A model generated the notes under the pieces. That model did no database searches, was not told the origin of the DNA, and saw only the letters and a list, made by a program, of their open reading frames with translations. The position numbers and the translations under genes were made by a program. From assembly GCA_037355855.1 (NCBI GenBank), contig CM074767.1:1116001-1180000 (forward strand): 64,000 bases of DNA. Reading direction: 5' to 3'. This DNA comes from Pseudo-nitzschia pungens. Taxonomy: Eukaryota; Bacillariophyta; Bacillariophyceae; Bacillariales; Bacillariaceae. Below are positions 51,883 to 63,700 of this stretch, piece by piece (the stretch's first letter is position 1; each line of letters opens with the position of its first letter).

Positions 51883-53531
51883 TTCCCAAATTCCGTACAA
51901 AATAACCCTCGAAAGGAATGAATCAATCAAAATCTATCTTCTCGAGTTGATTGTAGCTTTAACGGTTCCGGTATGACTTCTATAAAAATCAATACGGTAC
52001 ATGTACTTGAAGTTTGACCCCTATATACGTTCTGGCGCTATATACCATCACAATTTGTTACTCAGCCGTATTTTTGTGTAATTAATTACGATATTTCGTA
52101 TGTTTTCGCAGTAAGGCTTATGTTTTTTTAAAAATGAATAGCTAAACGCTCAATCCTTTCCAATACTTATGAGGTATTATTCTGATTTTAATAAATTTAA
52201 CAATGAATACGAAGTTTGTAATTTGGATAAGTATTTTACAGACATTATCTTTGTACTGTAGATGTGTCACAAACAAAAAAACAAAACTCACGATTATCGT
52301 TATCATCATGAATAAATTTTGGGCATGGGAGGAGAAGCTCTGGCCTCACCAGGATCCTGAAGGTCAGCAGGCCAAGACATGGCAGAAAATTGAATTTGCT
52401 AATAACATTGCTGCTGGAGTCTCAATTTAAGCATGTGATTAGTGGCAAGCACCACCAACAAGTTAACTTGGTGGAACTTCTTCTTGTTGGTGCCATTGTG
52501 AGAATAATCCATTTCTTTGTCTTAATACTACTGGTAGTAGTCTAGTAGCAGTACTAGTAGTACTAGTGTACCGTTGGGTAGGGACAAAGTAGCGAGGGAT
52601 ATTGAATATTAGTAGTACTAGTACTACTATTACTAGCAAGTGGCTGTAGTAGGGACGCCCATGCCTGCTGAAAGCCCCTTGTGACTGTTTACAGTAGCAG
52701 ATCATGGTGGTTGGAGGGATAACGAGGATAGTAGTACTAGGTGCGCATGTGTACTACTAGTTGTACTAACTGTCACGTCATCTTTTTGCAGATGATTGAT
52801 TACAGATTGGAAGGTGACAGAGCGCCTTTTTGCAGTTGTAAGAGTCCGGTCATCTTTTTTTGCAGAAGGTGATTGATTTCAGATTGCTGGAAGGTGATCG
52901 AAAAAGCGCTTTCTTGTCAAGAACAGTGTAACTTACGGTAACCTTACTGGTAGTATTACTAGTAAGATTACCTTACGTACGATTTTAAGTTTGCTTCCGA
53001 ATACTACGTAAGGTTACGTCTAGTAGCGGTTCCCGTAGATTCGTGTAATCGTCCTCCGGGCTGCGTTTTACGTTGATGTAGCGTATTGTACAATCCGGAA
53101 AATTGAGTTTCGCAAAAACGATCTTTCGTTCCTCTTTCCTCATAATCATCGACGATCTTGATTGTGATTTGCGGTTGATCTCAATCTCTACGACTAACTA
53201 TCGAACTGCGAGACGCATATTCCAAGGGTAGCCGTGCAGTAACCACAGCAGTTTGAAGAGGCAACAATACACTCCGAGTTAGAAACGGAGAATGAAACTG
53301 GTGCAACACCGATCGACTGCTCCTTCGCTAGATTGCTAGGTTGCTACCAACAACTTTTAGACCCCGGGAGAAACGAAACAAAGCTCAGAATCAATCGCCA
53401 TGGCAAGGAAATGAACGGGTGACCAAACAAGCATAATCCTAGCAACGGTAGCACATCACAGCGACTCGACTAGATCAAGACCACCAGATTATCGCAGAGC
53501 AGAGACAAATTTCAACACCAACTGCAAGTGG
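51883..53531. repeat. Intergenic region with TAG/TAC microsatellite and 72-bp duplicated unit
   Basis: 52525-52640 and 52725-52770 are TAG/TAC runs. 52777-52825 and 52849-52909 are two diverged copies of a unit starting GTCATCTTTTTGCAG and including GATTGATT(A/T)CAGATTG and GGAAGGTGA, period about 72 bp. 52920-53030 has GTAACCTTACTGG and GTAAGGTTACG. An ATG frame at 52203-52430 (75 residues) has no recognisable family. 53160-53530 is the probable promoter/leader of the bestrophin gene. Confidence 0.6.
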
Positions 53532-56500
53532 ATGCAAAAGGGCACATTCAAAATATCAGCAACTCAACGCAAGATGATTCTATACAATTCCAACTATTTT
53601 GGGCTGCTCCAGCTGACAATTTTCAACGGCAGCGCCGTCTATAGGACGGTTCTTCCATCCCTGGTATCCACGGCAATGTTCGTCTTCTACAAGTATTCCT
53701 TCGGCGACGGATCCACCGCACAGGAGATCAAGCCCGAGGACGGAGAACGCGCCCTCTTCACGGTTCATCCCTTTGTCATTACTATTTATGTCATGGCCTA
53801 TTCTCTCATCATCAACCACCGCTTGAACTATTGCTACCAGAGATACTGGGAATCCTGCACGAGCATTTTTACGATGACGTCCAAGTGGATCGATTCTGCA
53901 ACGACCCTGGCGTCCTTTCACTACCAATCCGTGGTCTACGAGAAGGATCGGCCCCTGTCTTTTGGCGATGCCGACAAGCCCCCAGATCAACTCCAGGAAG
54001 GTGACAAGAAGAAGGCGGCAGCCATGGGCGGACACAAGCGCACGCAGACGTATTTGTATTTCGATGGAAACGATGGAAGCATCGCCTCGGAAGGCACGTC
54101 TTCCTCGCACGTACAGGACACCTTTACGGGTTCGTCGGTGACGGCAAGGGTCGGAGGATCCGGCAAGACCACCGCATCCCGCCAGAGTTTTGTGACACTC
54201 GACTCGCGACACCGGCATCGAACGTTTTCGGACGTCGAAAACCTCAAGCGGGCGCAAGAGCGATTCTCCACAACACCGGCACTCCCTCTCGACTACTACT
54301 TCGACTACAATGACGACGACGACGACGACAATAAGGAACAAGAGAAAGTAGCAATGACACAAACGCAGAAACTCCGCACCTTGTTCGAAAAGATGTTTCG
54401 GTGGAAGAAGAAATCCAAACGAATATCTTCAAAAGCAGCAGGAGTACCACCACCACCACCAGCAGCAGCAGGAGTAGAATCGTTATCATTGTCACCGAGA
54501 CAACACGTAGTCCCACCTTCCAAGGCGGAAAGAGGAAACCTGCATGGCGATCGTGTCGGAGTCGCGTCGTCAAAGAACGATCAAGGAACCAGCATGCCAC
54601 ACCAACCGAAGAAGGCGATTGCAAACCAATCCCGACAGAGAACTTTTAATGAACTTCCCAAGCAAAAATTTAGCCAGTTTTTCTACGGTAAGAGTCTCCA
54701 AAATCCTCCCAATAAAAGCTTACCGGTGCGAGGCCATAGACGAGTGCCTTCTACCGACATTCCGATTCCGGGTCACGACGGAGGCGTCAAGTCTTTCAAG
54801 CCCAACCTCAATCTGCCCTCCCAGAAACGAACTCCTTTGTCCATGCCGTTGAACACTGGCCTCCACTCGACGACCATCGTGCCGAATGCCCAGGGCCTGG
54901 ACTTGGAAGAGCTCCTCCTGGAAGAACAGATGAAAAGAAAGCGGAAATTACGCGGAAAAGAATCGGCAGCCTCAAAACAGCGACCGGGATGGATAGGGCG
55001 CAAACGAACGTCGCTACCAAACATAACGAAGAGTTTACGGTGGAAGTACGGCCAGGAGCCGCATTCAAGCGACAGCAGCGAAAGCGAGAACAGTGGCAAT
55101 GACAGTGACAGTAGTATGCTTGGGACCACTATGAGGAGAGGGGCGAGCGAGCCAACGCGTACGGGTGGGTTCATGATCGGAGGCACCGCAAACGAGGATT
55201 CTATTCCAACGCTCGTCAGAAAAGAACAACAGAATCTGAACACTCTGCTCCCAAAACTGGAGCTCTGTGACCTTCCGTCACTGGGTGCCCTCCAGTCGGA
55301 TTGGGCACCTAGAGACGGGAAAAAATCGCCGGACACGGCAGAATTGGATAGCGACGATGGCAGCGGATCCCATCGGTTAGCTGCAGACACGATCTACGTT
55401 TCCACCGGAAGCCGTAGCGGTGAACGACGATCCGCGTCTTACCTCCAACCACCGGTCGAAAAGTTGAACGGAAGAACGAGCCTATTTTTGCAGGAAGCAG
55501 CCCATTTGTATTCCTTGATGAGCGCGGTATCAATGGCGAGTTTGCGAGCGGACATGGAAGGAGTATCCAGCCCACTGATAGATTATGTGCCAGGCCAAAG
55601 GTTCCCCCCCGTAAATCCCGACGAAATGAGAGTCAGAATTCTAGTCGAAGAAGATAAGGTCACGGAGGAGTCACAAAACGATCCGGACCTCGCCGATTGC
55701 GCTTGCCCAACCAACACGGAAACCGAAAAAAGCAAAAGCATCCGAATCGAGCGAAACAACGCCTTGGAAAATCTCTGGATGTTTCTGTCTGGTTCCTCCC
55801 GAACCTCGCGCCAACGAACCATCTACAACGCTTCCCGTCCGTTTACGGTTTTGGGAGGGATCAGCGATGCCGAGGTCGAAATGCTACGCAATGTCCGCGG
55901 ACATTCCGCCCAGCACGCGTTGTGCAGCCTCTGGTTGCGCGAGTTCATCACGCGAGAGCACCTCAACGGGAGCACCGGAAAGGTTCACCCCCCGATCATG
56001 GCCCGGGTGTATCAGTACATCTCCGACGGAACGACGCAGTACAACAACTGCCGCAAGACGGCATTCACGGACTTTCCGTTTCCGCACGCCCAGCTGACCT
56101 CCTTTTTTGGGTTCGTGAGCATTTTCATTTTTCCGCTGCTGTATTACACCTACGTTGACAGCACGATGGTTGGAATCGTCTTCAATATGTTCACGGTGAT
56201 GTGTTTTTTTGGGATTCAGGAAGCCGCGCTCGAGCTGGAAGAACCATTCATCCGGTACCCGAACGACTTGCCCCTGAACAACTATCAGGCGCAGTTCAAC
56301 GAGGCCTTGATCAGCAGCCTTTATTCTGGATTTCACCCAGATGCTTGGGGTGGTGTCGTCGGCAATGAAGATATCTTCAGCACCAAAGCACCCTCAATTG
56401 GAGAAAGCCAGGGCTCTCTGCCCTCCGTGATCGGAGAAAACAGTTCTGTGAGCTCGGCAGAAAGCCAACGCGACACTCACGCCAATGGAAATAGCGGAAT

Positions 56501-56570
56501 GGACGAGAATGGAGAGGCGAGCAAAAAGGTGATTTTTTCAGTACCGGAAGGTGCCATCCCCGAGGAATGA
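53532..56570 (+). CDS. Bestrophin-family anion channel with a very long inserted cytosolic region
   Basis: 1012 residues from an ATG. The first bestrophin part (residues about 15-135) has SNYFGLLQLTIFNGSAVYRT, then transmembrane helices near 38-55 and 77-97 (VITIYVMAYSLIINHRLNYC) and the conserved YQRYWES. The second part (about 700-940) has SLWLREFI, YNNCRKTAFTDFPFPHAQL, two helices near 854-905 and the family's C-terminal block ELEEPFIRYPNDLPLNNYQ. Between them lie about 550 residues of basic and Ser-rich disordered sequence, where ordinary bestrophins have a short loop. Bestrophins form pentameric Cl-/HCO3- channels; in diatoms and green algae some serve thylakoids and carbon concentration. 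No plastid leader is visible here. The split is within a single open frame, without an intron. Confidence 0.87.
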   Translation: MQKGTFKISATQRKMILYNSNYFGLLQLTIFNGSAVYRTVLPSLVSTAMFVFYKYSFGDGSTAQEIKPEDGERALFTVHPFVITIYVMAYSLIINHRLNYCYQRYWESCTSIFTMTSKWIDSATTLASFHYQSVVYEKDRPLSFGDADKPPDQLQEGDKKKAAAMGGHKRTQTYLYFDGNDGSIASEGTSSSHVQDTFTGSSVTARVGGSGKTTASRQSFVTLDSRHRHRTFSDVENLKRAQERFSTTPALPLDYYFDYNDDDDDDNKEQEKVAMTQTQKLRTLFEKMFRWKKKSKRISSKAAGVPPPPPAAAGVESLSLSPRQHVVPPSKAERGNLHGDRVGVASSKNDQGTSMPHQPKKAIANQSRQRTFNELPKQKFSQFFYGKSLQNPPNKSLPVRGHRRVPSTDIPIPGHDGGVKSFKPNLNLPSQKRTPLSMPLNTGLHSTTIVPNAQGLDLEELLLEEQMKRKRKLRGKESAASKQRPGWIGRKRTSLPNITKSLRWKYGQEPHSSDSSESENSGNDSDSSMLGTTMRRGASEPTRTGGFMIGGTANEDSIPTLVRKEQQNLNTLLPKLELCDLPSLGALQSDWAPRDGKKSPDTAELDSDDGSGSHRLAADTIYVSTGSRSGERRSASYLQPPVEKLNGRTSLFLQEAAHLYSLMSAVSMASLRADMEGVSSPLIDYVPGQRFPPVNPDEMRVRILVEEDKVTEESQNDPDLADCACPTNTETEKSKSIRIERNNALENLWMFLSGSSRTSRQRTIYNASRPFTVLGGISDAEVEMLRNVRGHSAQHALCSLWLREFITREHLNGSTGKVHPPIMARVYQYISDGTTQYNNCRKTAFTDFPFPHAQLTSFFGFVSIFIFPLLYYTYVDSTMVGIVFNMFTVMCFFGIQEAALELEEPFIRYPNDLPLNNYQAQFNEALISSLYSGFHPDAWGGVVGNEDIFSTKAPSIGESQGSLPSVIGENSSVSSAESQRDTHANGNSGMDENGEASKKVIFSVPEGAIPEE

Positions 56571-58711
56571 GTTTTCTCATCAAACCGTCTACTGATTGGA
56601 ACTGCATGAAGAACTCCTTGAGGGACCCAATTATTCCCGTTGGACTAGCACGATGATTGGTTTCAACGTTATCATCTCTATTTTAAAGATTTTTGAAAGC
56701 ACTCGGACCAGCAAAAACTGAAGTGCACGAATTATGAAGGTGCTCTATGAACAATTGAATGACTCAAAAAATCTGACCTAAAACATTTTTCTCAACACGG
56801 TCGAAATTCATCAACGCAAAAAACTGGTCCTTGTACTTTTGGCAACTTGTGTTGTCTTTATTCTACGCTTATTTAGTGGAAGTGTGCACTTTGTTTGGAG
56901 GAAGTACAGAGTGAACCTCACTGCAACGATGATAACGATAAAGACGTCGAGTGGCCACAACAAACCCTGTGGTGGATAATATCCCTCCAAATGAACCGAG
57001 TTGCAACTACGGACATAGCGTTCGGATTGGTGCTCGATTGTGACTCACATCAGCAACAGACAACACAGTCTCTTTTTTTGGCAGCACGAGTTTACAGATT
57101 ACTATCGAAATACCGGTACGAGCATGCCCAAGCACCAAGCTCATTATTTTAAAATTAATTTTCAAAACTAACAAACGTTACGTGTATGGAAACTGCACCT
57201 TGGCGGAAGAAGTTGTGCAAACAGTGAGGGGGAAAAGTAACTTTTAATTAATCTTACACAATCAAGAATTACAGCATTTTGGACATTCACTTTATCGGGG
57301 AATGTTTACTGTACCATACGTATGTCTCCCCTCCCTGTAATTTCGAAACCACGACGAACTTCTTATTAGAAGGCCCCTTGATATGAGTTAGGGGGAGGGG
57401 AACCGTAACTTAACTGTAGCTCTTTCAATCTTACTCGTACGATTGTAGCCAGCTCTGCCTTTAGACTTCCGAAGTGTTGTTGTGCGCCACTAACCACTAT
57501 TGGTTGTTTTCTTGGCGAAAAAAAATACCGGCGAAAAAAATACCTGTATGAATTCATAAGGCCTTACCGTATTTCGAACTCCTAATGATAATCATGTCCA
57601 AAGATGTAATCGTACTTCATACGAGTAGTGCAGTACGTCCGGTGTGCTGTAAATCAGACCTCTTCGTTACTATTGCACGTTCTACCATGCAGTAAAATGG
57701 ACTTACGGGTTTGCACACATCAGCCATGGAACAGCATTCACAACTCGCAAATCGCAACAGCGGCAGATGATAGGAGCGGTTTCAAGATACGACGTACTGT
57801 ATTCCCTAACCTTAATTTCAAAGGCACACAGATGGCGACACCAACATCATGCAAAGGAACGAGGAACGACCGAGAACGAGAGCGCTTTCACAATCATCAA
57901 AACCAATCGATCGACAAGAAGCACGAAGATGGCGGATCAGAAAAATGCAGCCTGGCTCTACTACTTGCGGTCCTTCTTGAAACAGGGTGATAGTTGCGAC
58001 CAGAAGCGCAAGGGCACAGAAGAAGGGCTGGACAACAACTTGAGTGGTAACTGTTTCAACGGGGGAGGAAGTTCCTTCGGGGTACGGACGCCCTTTTCAA
58101 CAGATCCCGACGGTACACCGTCTCCTTCATGCAAGCGCGTGCGCAGAGGTAATCGCTAGCAAACACAATGGTGGCAACATCTTGCACACCGGCATAGAAG
58201 GAATATTTTAGGTCCAAAATCGAAGCATTACCAATCCATATTGATTGTTGACTGCCAAAGGGTTGGCGAAGAACAACATACAAAAAGAAAATAGTCGATT
58301 CGGAAGGGGATGAAACAAGGGATAGGGTCGTGGAACAGAGCGATATGGGGAAATTGGATCGATGCTGATCGATCCTCAGAGAACGGATTCGTGTTGGAGA
58401 ACAGATCAAGGGATTCATGTACTGTAACATCGATGGTTCATACATCATAAGGAATTAGAAAAAAATCTAAACAACTCATCACTGTGGATCAATAAATGCG
58501 TCGCAGTTTTGTATTATTCTTGCCATGTACGTTCGTTCGCGCAAACAAAAGATTTCCCATGACGACGTTCACAATGTTACCGCACAGATCGGATTGTGAT
58601 ATTCCGCCTGTCGGGAGTGGCGTTCGTTATGAACCATTTTTCAAGCCCAACCAACTCCGTCGCAAGCATTCGTCCACCACGGAGCAACGACGGACTCTGG
58701 TCGTCTCCCAA
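56571..58711. other. Intergenic region with one doubtful small frame
   Basis: 57929-58159 (+) is a 76-residue frame with a good start context (GAAGATGGCG; MADQKNAAWLYYLRSFLKQ...) but no recognised domain; it may be a small gene. Nothing else in about 2.1 kb is supportable. A GGCGAAAAAAAATACC duplication lies at 57513-57544. Confidence 0.4.
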
Positions 58712-59923
58712 TCACGGGCTCGCCGGAGCCGTCACCGCCGCCGCCGCCGCTCGGTTGTAATCCCCCACATTCCGGGCGATCGATGTGACTCCCTCGATCA
58801 TGATTGGAGGCCAGGCAATGGTTTCCTCCAGATACTTTTGATCGATGAATCTCAATCGCGGCCGGTCGGGAATTTCCAGGAATTTTCTCTGGGCATCGAC
58901 GATGTAATCGACCGGGGGAGGTTTCGGTGCGGTGGCGTCGCCGCTACCGCTGCCGGTCGTGGCCGCGAGGAGCGGAGCCGGTCTCGCTTGCTGGTTCTGC
59001 ATAGCCCACAAAAAGGTGGCCGAGGCCGCCTTGACCTCGGGGGCGTCCGGGAAGCGGTTCTCTACCCGCTTGAGCAAGTCACGCCCACCCTGGAGGTCTC
59101 CCAGCTGGAGTTTGACCATGGCCGACCGCAACCAAAACGGATTGACCTCGTTGGCCGTCATGGAAATGGCAAGGTTGTAGTTCTTGTCGGCCATGTTGTA
59201 GAAGCCGTTGAGTTCCTCCGCCCGCGCCAGGTTTTGCAGGATCACCGCATCGGGGCGTTCTCGCAGCGTGTTGGCCTGTCGCAGATCCTTCAGGGCTTCC
59301 TCCTTGCGACCGGGGGTGTTGAGCCGGACCGTTCCCCGGTTCAGCAAGAGGACGTAGAGGTCGCTACATTTTTTGACACCAAAGCCCTGGGCTGCTGCCT
59401 CGGCCGATGATTCCTGGCACAGCGCAATCGCCTTGGAATAGTTCTCCTCGGCCGCGGGGAGATCGCCCAGTGCTACCTGGGTGTTTCCGAGGTTGGACCA
59501 CCCGTAGATGAAGCGCGGGGAGATCTTGGTAACCTTTCCGTAAAGCCGTTGTGCGGCGATCATGTTGCCCTGCGATTCGAGTGCCCGTCCTTCGTTGAAC
59601 AGTTTCTTCGCGTCCGACGAGATCGGTGTCACTTCGACGGGTGGGAGGGGAGGTTCGGCTTCGGCGAACGCGGGCAGGACCGGAGAGAGAGACGCCGCCG
59701 CTGCCACCATTCCGGCTGTCCATTCGGTGAGGATAACGCGCCGACTCCTGTGTGCCGCCTCGTGCGATGCGGTGTCATCACCAGTGGCCGGCAACCGAGA
59801 GGATTTCGGAACGATTTTGGTTGCCGATGGCACCCAAGCCGACGCAATATTCAAGGTAAGTATTGTCGACATCAAAAGTTGATGGAGCAGCAGCCATCGG
59901 TTGGATATCCTTGAATGGATCAT
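58712..59923 (-). CDS. Thylakoid-lumen TPR protein (plastid tripartite targeting)
   Basis: 403 residues from an ATG. Residues 10-28 are a signal peptide ending ASA27-29^W30-V-P, the ASAFAP-type site that diatom plastid precursors use (Trp is one of the accepted aromatic residues). Residues 31-60 are a basic/hydroxylated transit region. R61-R62 followed by a hydrophobic stretch and AFA (85-87) is a thylakoid lumen signal of Tat type. The mature part has TPR units: AKKLFNEGRALESQG, IYGWSNLGNTQVALGDL, LYVLLLNRGTVRLN and AVILQNLARAEELNGFY. The C-terminus (KFLEIPDRPRLRFIDQKYLE) is not TPR. A photosystem assembly or scaffold role in the lumen is inferred. No cofactor site visible. Confidence 0.87.
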   Translation of the reverse strand: MIHSRISNRWLLLHQLLMSTILTLNIASAWVPSATKIVPKSSRLPATGDDTASHEAAHRSRRVILTEWTAGMVAAAASLSPVLPAFAEAEPPLPPVEVTPISSDAKKLFNEGRALESQGNMIAAQRLYGKVTKISPRFIYGWSNLGNTQVALGDLPAAEENYSKAIALCQESSAEAAAQGFGVKKCSDLYVLLLNRGTVRLNTPGRKEEALKDLRQANTLRERPDAVILQNLARAEELNGFYNMADKNYNLAISMTANEVNPFWLRSAMVKLQLGDLQGGRDLLKRVENRFPDAPEVKAASATFLWAMQNQQARPAPLLAATTGSGSGDATAPKPPPVDYIVDAQRKFLEIPDRPRLRFIDQKYLEETIAWPPIMIEGVTSIARNVGDYNRAAAAAVTAPASP

Positions 59924-60708
59924 ATTTGAAGTACTGTACTTTGTATCTATTGTGGATATGTCGCGACAAGATTTTGGTCGAATTCTCTCTCTCAGGTTAC
60001 CGTGATGAAGGTTGGGTTGAGTGGATTCCTTGCCTCAAATTGAATGGGATGATCACTGACACGGCGTTCATCATCGTTCAGCCTTTGGCTTGTCATGTTG
60101 TTGAAGCAAAAGAACAGGATGGTGTCCAAGGCCCTAGTAGACGACGTGCCGAATTTGGGAGACGATGATAATAATGATGTGTCGGTCGTCGAGTTTCAAA
60201 CGTGGAACTTTTCATACAGGACTGAATCAGTCACAAATGAAAGTTTTTGTACGAAGTACAGCTTTATATATTACGTATGTATGTTAGTATGCTGTGAATG
60301 GTATTTCTCTCATCAAAAACCAGAAAACAAAAAGATCGCGAGATTGCGCGCGAAATAACAAGGGATGTTGTATTAAGGTTAAGGTTTTACGAGTAGGTAT
60401 GTGCAACAAGTCATCTTTTCTTGGCCACAACATCGAGCTAAAATTATGGGTAATTACCGTAAGTTACGTATCTGTCTGACACCCAGTCGTCGATCAATTC
60501 ACACGAAAATGATTCGAGACCGATCGTGATCCATCGAATGGATCAAATCAATCAAAATCAATCGTTCATCGATTGATCGCGCCGATCTCCCAAACATGTG
60601 AAGCCAAGGAAAAAGGGTGAAATGTTTCACGTTCTTGCTTGCCCCTTGCACACCAAGATTGGAGGATGCGAAGTCAACTATTCTCCATAGAACACACCAA
60701 AGAAATAA
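59924..60708. other. Intergenic region between divergent genes
   Basis: This likely holds the promoters of the lumenal TPR gene and the tRNA ligase gene. 60373-60385 has TTAAGGTTAAGGTT, 60450-60465 GTAATTACCGTAAG. 60537-60570 is an imperfect repeat of ATCAATC/ATCGAT. No gene. Confidence 0.5.
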
Positions 60709-63700
60709 ATGAGTACTAACACGATTGCCAGTGATTGCGATCACCCCTCCTCTACATCTTTTCCAGCATCCTCGCCGCCGCCGTCAGTATCACAAACCGG
60801 AACAATCCGAACCTCGGACTCATCGGCATTGCAACAGCCGTTCTCTCGGAAGCGACCCCGGGAAATGCACATAGAACAAACGAAACGCGACGAAAGCGAA
60901 ACAAACACAACTTCGGCAACTACCATGACCGATGGGGACCTCGTGGTCCGCGGGTTACGACTCGAGGCCATTTTCCATCCCAAGTTTGACAACGAGCGCG
61001 CTAGCAGCGACATTCGGAGTGCCATGCTGGAACGTCTATGTCAAGGCAAGGGCCACCTGGAGGTGTCCCTGAAACACTCGGGGTCGCTGGTGCTGTGGAG
61101 CGGCTCGACCCGGTACTATTCCAAGAACAGCGCTTGCAATCAGTTTTCTCGCACGGCGGAGATTCTGTTGCGACAGCGATTCGAGACGGTCCGCAGGGCG
61201 GTCGCGAACGGAGGCGACAGACAAAACCAAAACGAAAACCGAGACGCTCGTCCCTTTTGTTCCTACGATGACTGCTCCCGCTTCGTCGCGAAGCATCGGT
61301 ACACGATTGCCCTGGAGGTCGTGGCGGGAGAAGTGCTGGGGGATCACGGGCAAATCCCCAACCGGGACTACGTAGTGGTGACAGCGGTGGCCGATCGACG
61401 GAAGGAATCCTTCCTGAACACATCGGAGGTCTTGGAATTTTGCCACCGATACCGACTGCCACACAACGACGTGTGGACGTTTGTTCCGTCCGAGTCGTCA
61501 CCGAGCAGTGCCGAGGCTCTCTTTCGGCTCTACGATGGCTCCCTGCGAGAGACGGGAGACACGGAGACAACGGTGCGAAAACTAACGGAGATTGCCGACG
61601 TCTACGTTCCGAGTCCGATCCCGCATTCGATCTATCAGGGAAGCATCTGCGAGGGTTTCATTGTCCGGTATGTCGAGGATGACGATGGCGGGGAGAACAC
61701 CCCTCCGGAACGGGACCGCCTCGAGGGATTGGCCCGAACGGCTCGCGAGATACTTAGGGAAGTCTCGTCTTCTGCATCATCATGTGAGAGGAAACCCATG
61801 GATGTCGACGACTCATCCGACACCGCAACGATCGATCCGGTGTTGACTGCGGATCTGCGGGCCCTGTACCGATCGGTTTCCCGCGACCACACGAAGGAAG
61901 ACACCAAGAAGAAGAACGACAGCGCCGACAGCAACACTGCTGCAAAAATCGAGAGGGATGCCGCCACAAATCCAAAGAAACCCATGTCGACCGTCGGTTT
62001 GGAGCGTGAACGAGCAGCTTTGTTTTCGAAACGCCTGGAGGAACTTCTCTCGGCGAATATCGGGGATAGAAATGGTCATCGAACTGGGAATGGCAGCACA
62101 CTTCAAGACCACCCGGTCAAACGGAGACGAAAACTTCTACAACGACACGATCTGAAAAGGCTCGAACGAAAACCCGAAACAAGAGATTCTTGCGATGGAG
62201 CGGGAAGCAGTACTGTCCAGAATCATCATTTACCGATACTCACCAAATCATTGGTGAATTCTAGGGACAGAGAAACGAGACGGATTGCTGCGTTGTTGCA
62301 AACTCTAGATGATCTAAAGGGCGGGGCCGTAACCTATACGTGGATGGAGAAATACGATGGCGAAGGAAATGACGCAGAAGAGCAGAGCGAGGGTGACGGA
62401 TCCAATAGCAATGATAGCTGCGACCTGGAAAGAAAGCCAAGAAAGCGACGCTTGTACTGCATCATTCACGTTCACAACGATTCGACATTTTTTAAGTTTC
62501 AGAGGTTGCAAGACCCGTCCGACATGACTCTCTTTCGGGGATTTTGTGTGGAAGTGTTGCTCGAGGATGATGTCACAATTACGAGCGAAACGGCAGCCGA
62601 ACCGATGGATTCCAATGGTGAGATAGACCAACCCACTTCTCCTCCTCCACCACGCGTGGGATCGGGAGCACCACTCATGCTAAAAATGAAACTCTTGCCG
62701 TACATGGTCCGCACCTTTGTTTGTCGGAATCTCTTGAAGACGATCGAACAAAAGGGATCCGATGAATTCGAACGAATCGCACAGGGATTGCTCGAAAAAT
62801 GGAGCGTATCGTCGGAGGCACAGGACCGCTGGATGCCTTTCTTCCGTGGTTGGGCAAACTATGTTTTGGACTGCAAAACGGCGTGTGAAGAAAGGAATCG
62901 TATTGAAACTCACAATGGTATTCCAAGCGCAGAAATATACAATGGTTCGTCTCATTCTACCCAAAAGAGAGGCATCTTGCAATTGGGACCGCTGACAAGC
63001 TTCTCCTATTTGCGACATCTTGAATACTATTCAAAACTCTACGATGCCGGAAATTTTAAGACAACAACTTCCCCTTCCTCTTGTTCAAGCGCTCCCGAAT
63101 CGCATACATTTGTGTGTATCGTTTCCCATTCCACGGAGGTATCACACGCTTTGGCCAATCATCTAGCGGATCGGTTCCTGCAAACGGGTGCTGGCGAAGA
63201 CCATAAGAAATCTATGATGACGGTCTGTTCGTTGGGAGAAGCAACCAAAAATCGACGATCCCAGTCTTGCGTCGCTTACGCGAATGTATGCGATCAAACG
63301 AAAGGGATTAAGAAATTCCTCAACAACAAAAAAGTTTCAAAACAATCGATTCTTATCTTGCTGGTATCCAACAGTGAAGAAATCACGGCTTTGACGCGGA
63401 CAAGCGATGAAACTCGACCACCGTCCTGGCTTGATATTACCAATCAAGATGACGAGAAAAAATATGCCAATATGTGGAGAATATGGAACAAGTTTCCCTG
63501 TGCCGAACGCATCGCCTTGGGGAAGTCAGACATCGAAGTTGAACCCAAGATGGAGAACGCTACCGAAGCTGTGCTCTCCCAACTGAATGGTACCGAGGAA
63601 ATATTGGATTCGATTCGGGCAGTGGGCCGATCGCGAATCGAACAAACTGTTCAGCAAGCAATCTGGTTCGAATCCTAAGGGTGGCATTTTGGTATTTTTC

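Noticed and set aside
63665..63675. GGTTCGAATCC, identical to a tRNA B-box consensus
   Set aside because: The flanking bases do not form a T-stem (third pair T-T, fourth C-A), and the site is in conserved coding sequence of the tRNA ligase kinase frame.
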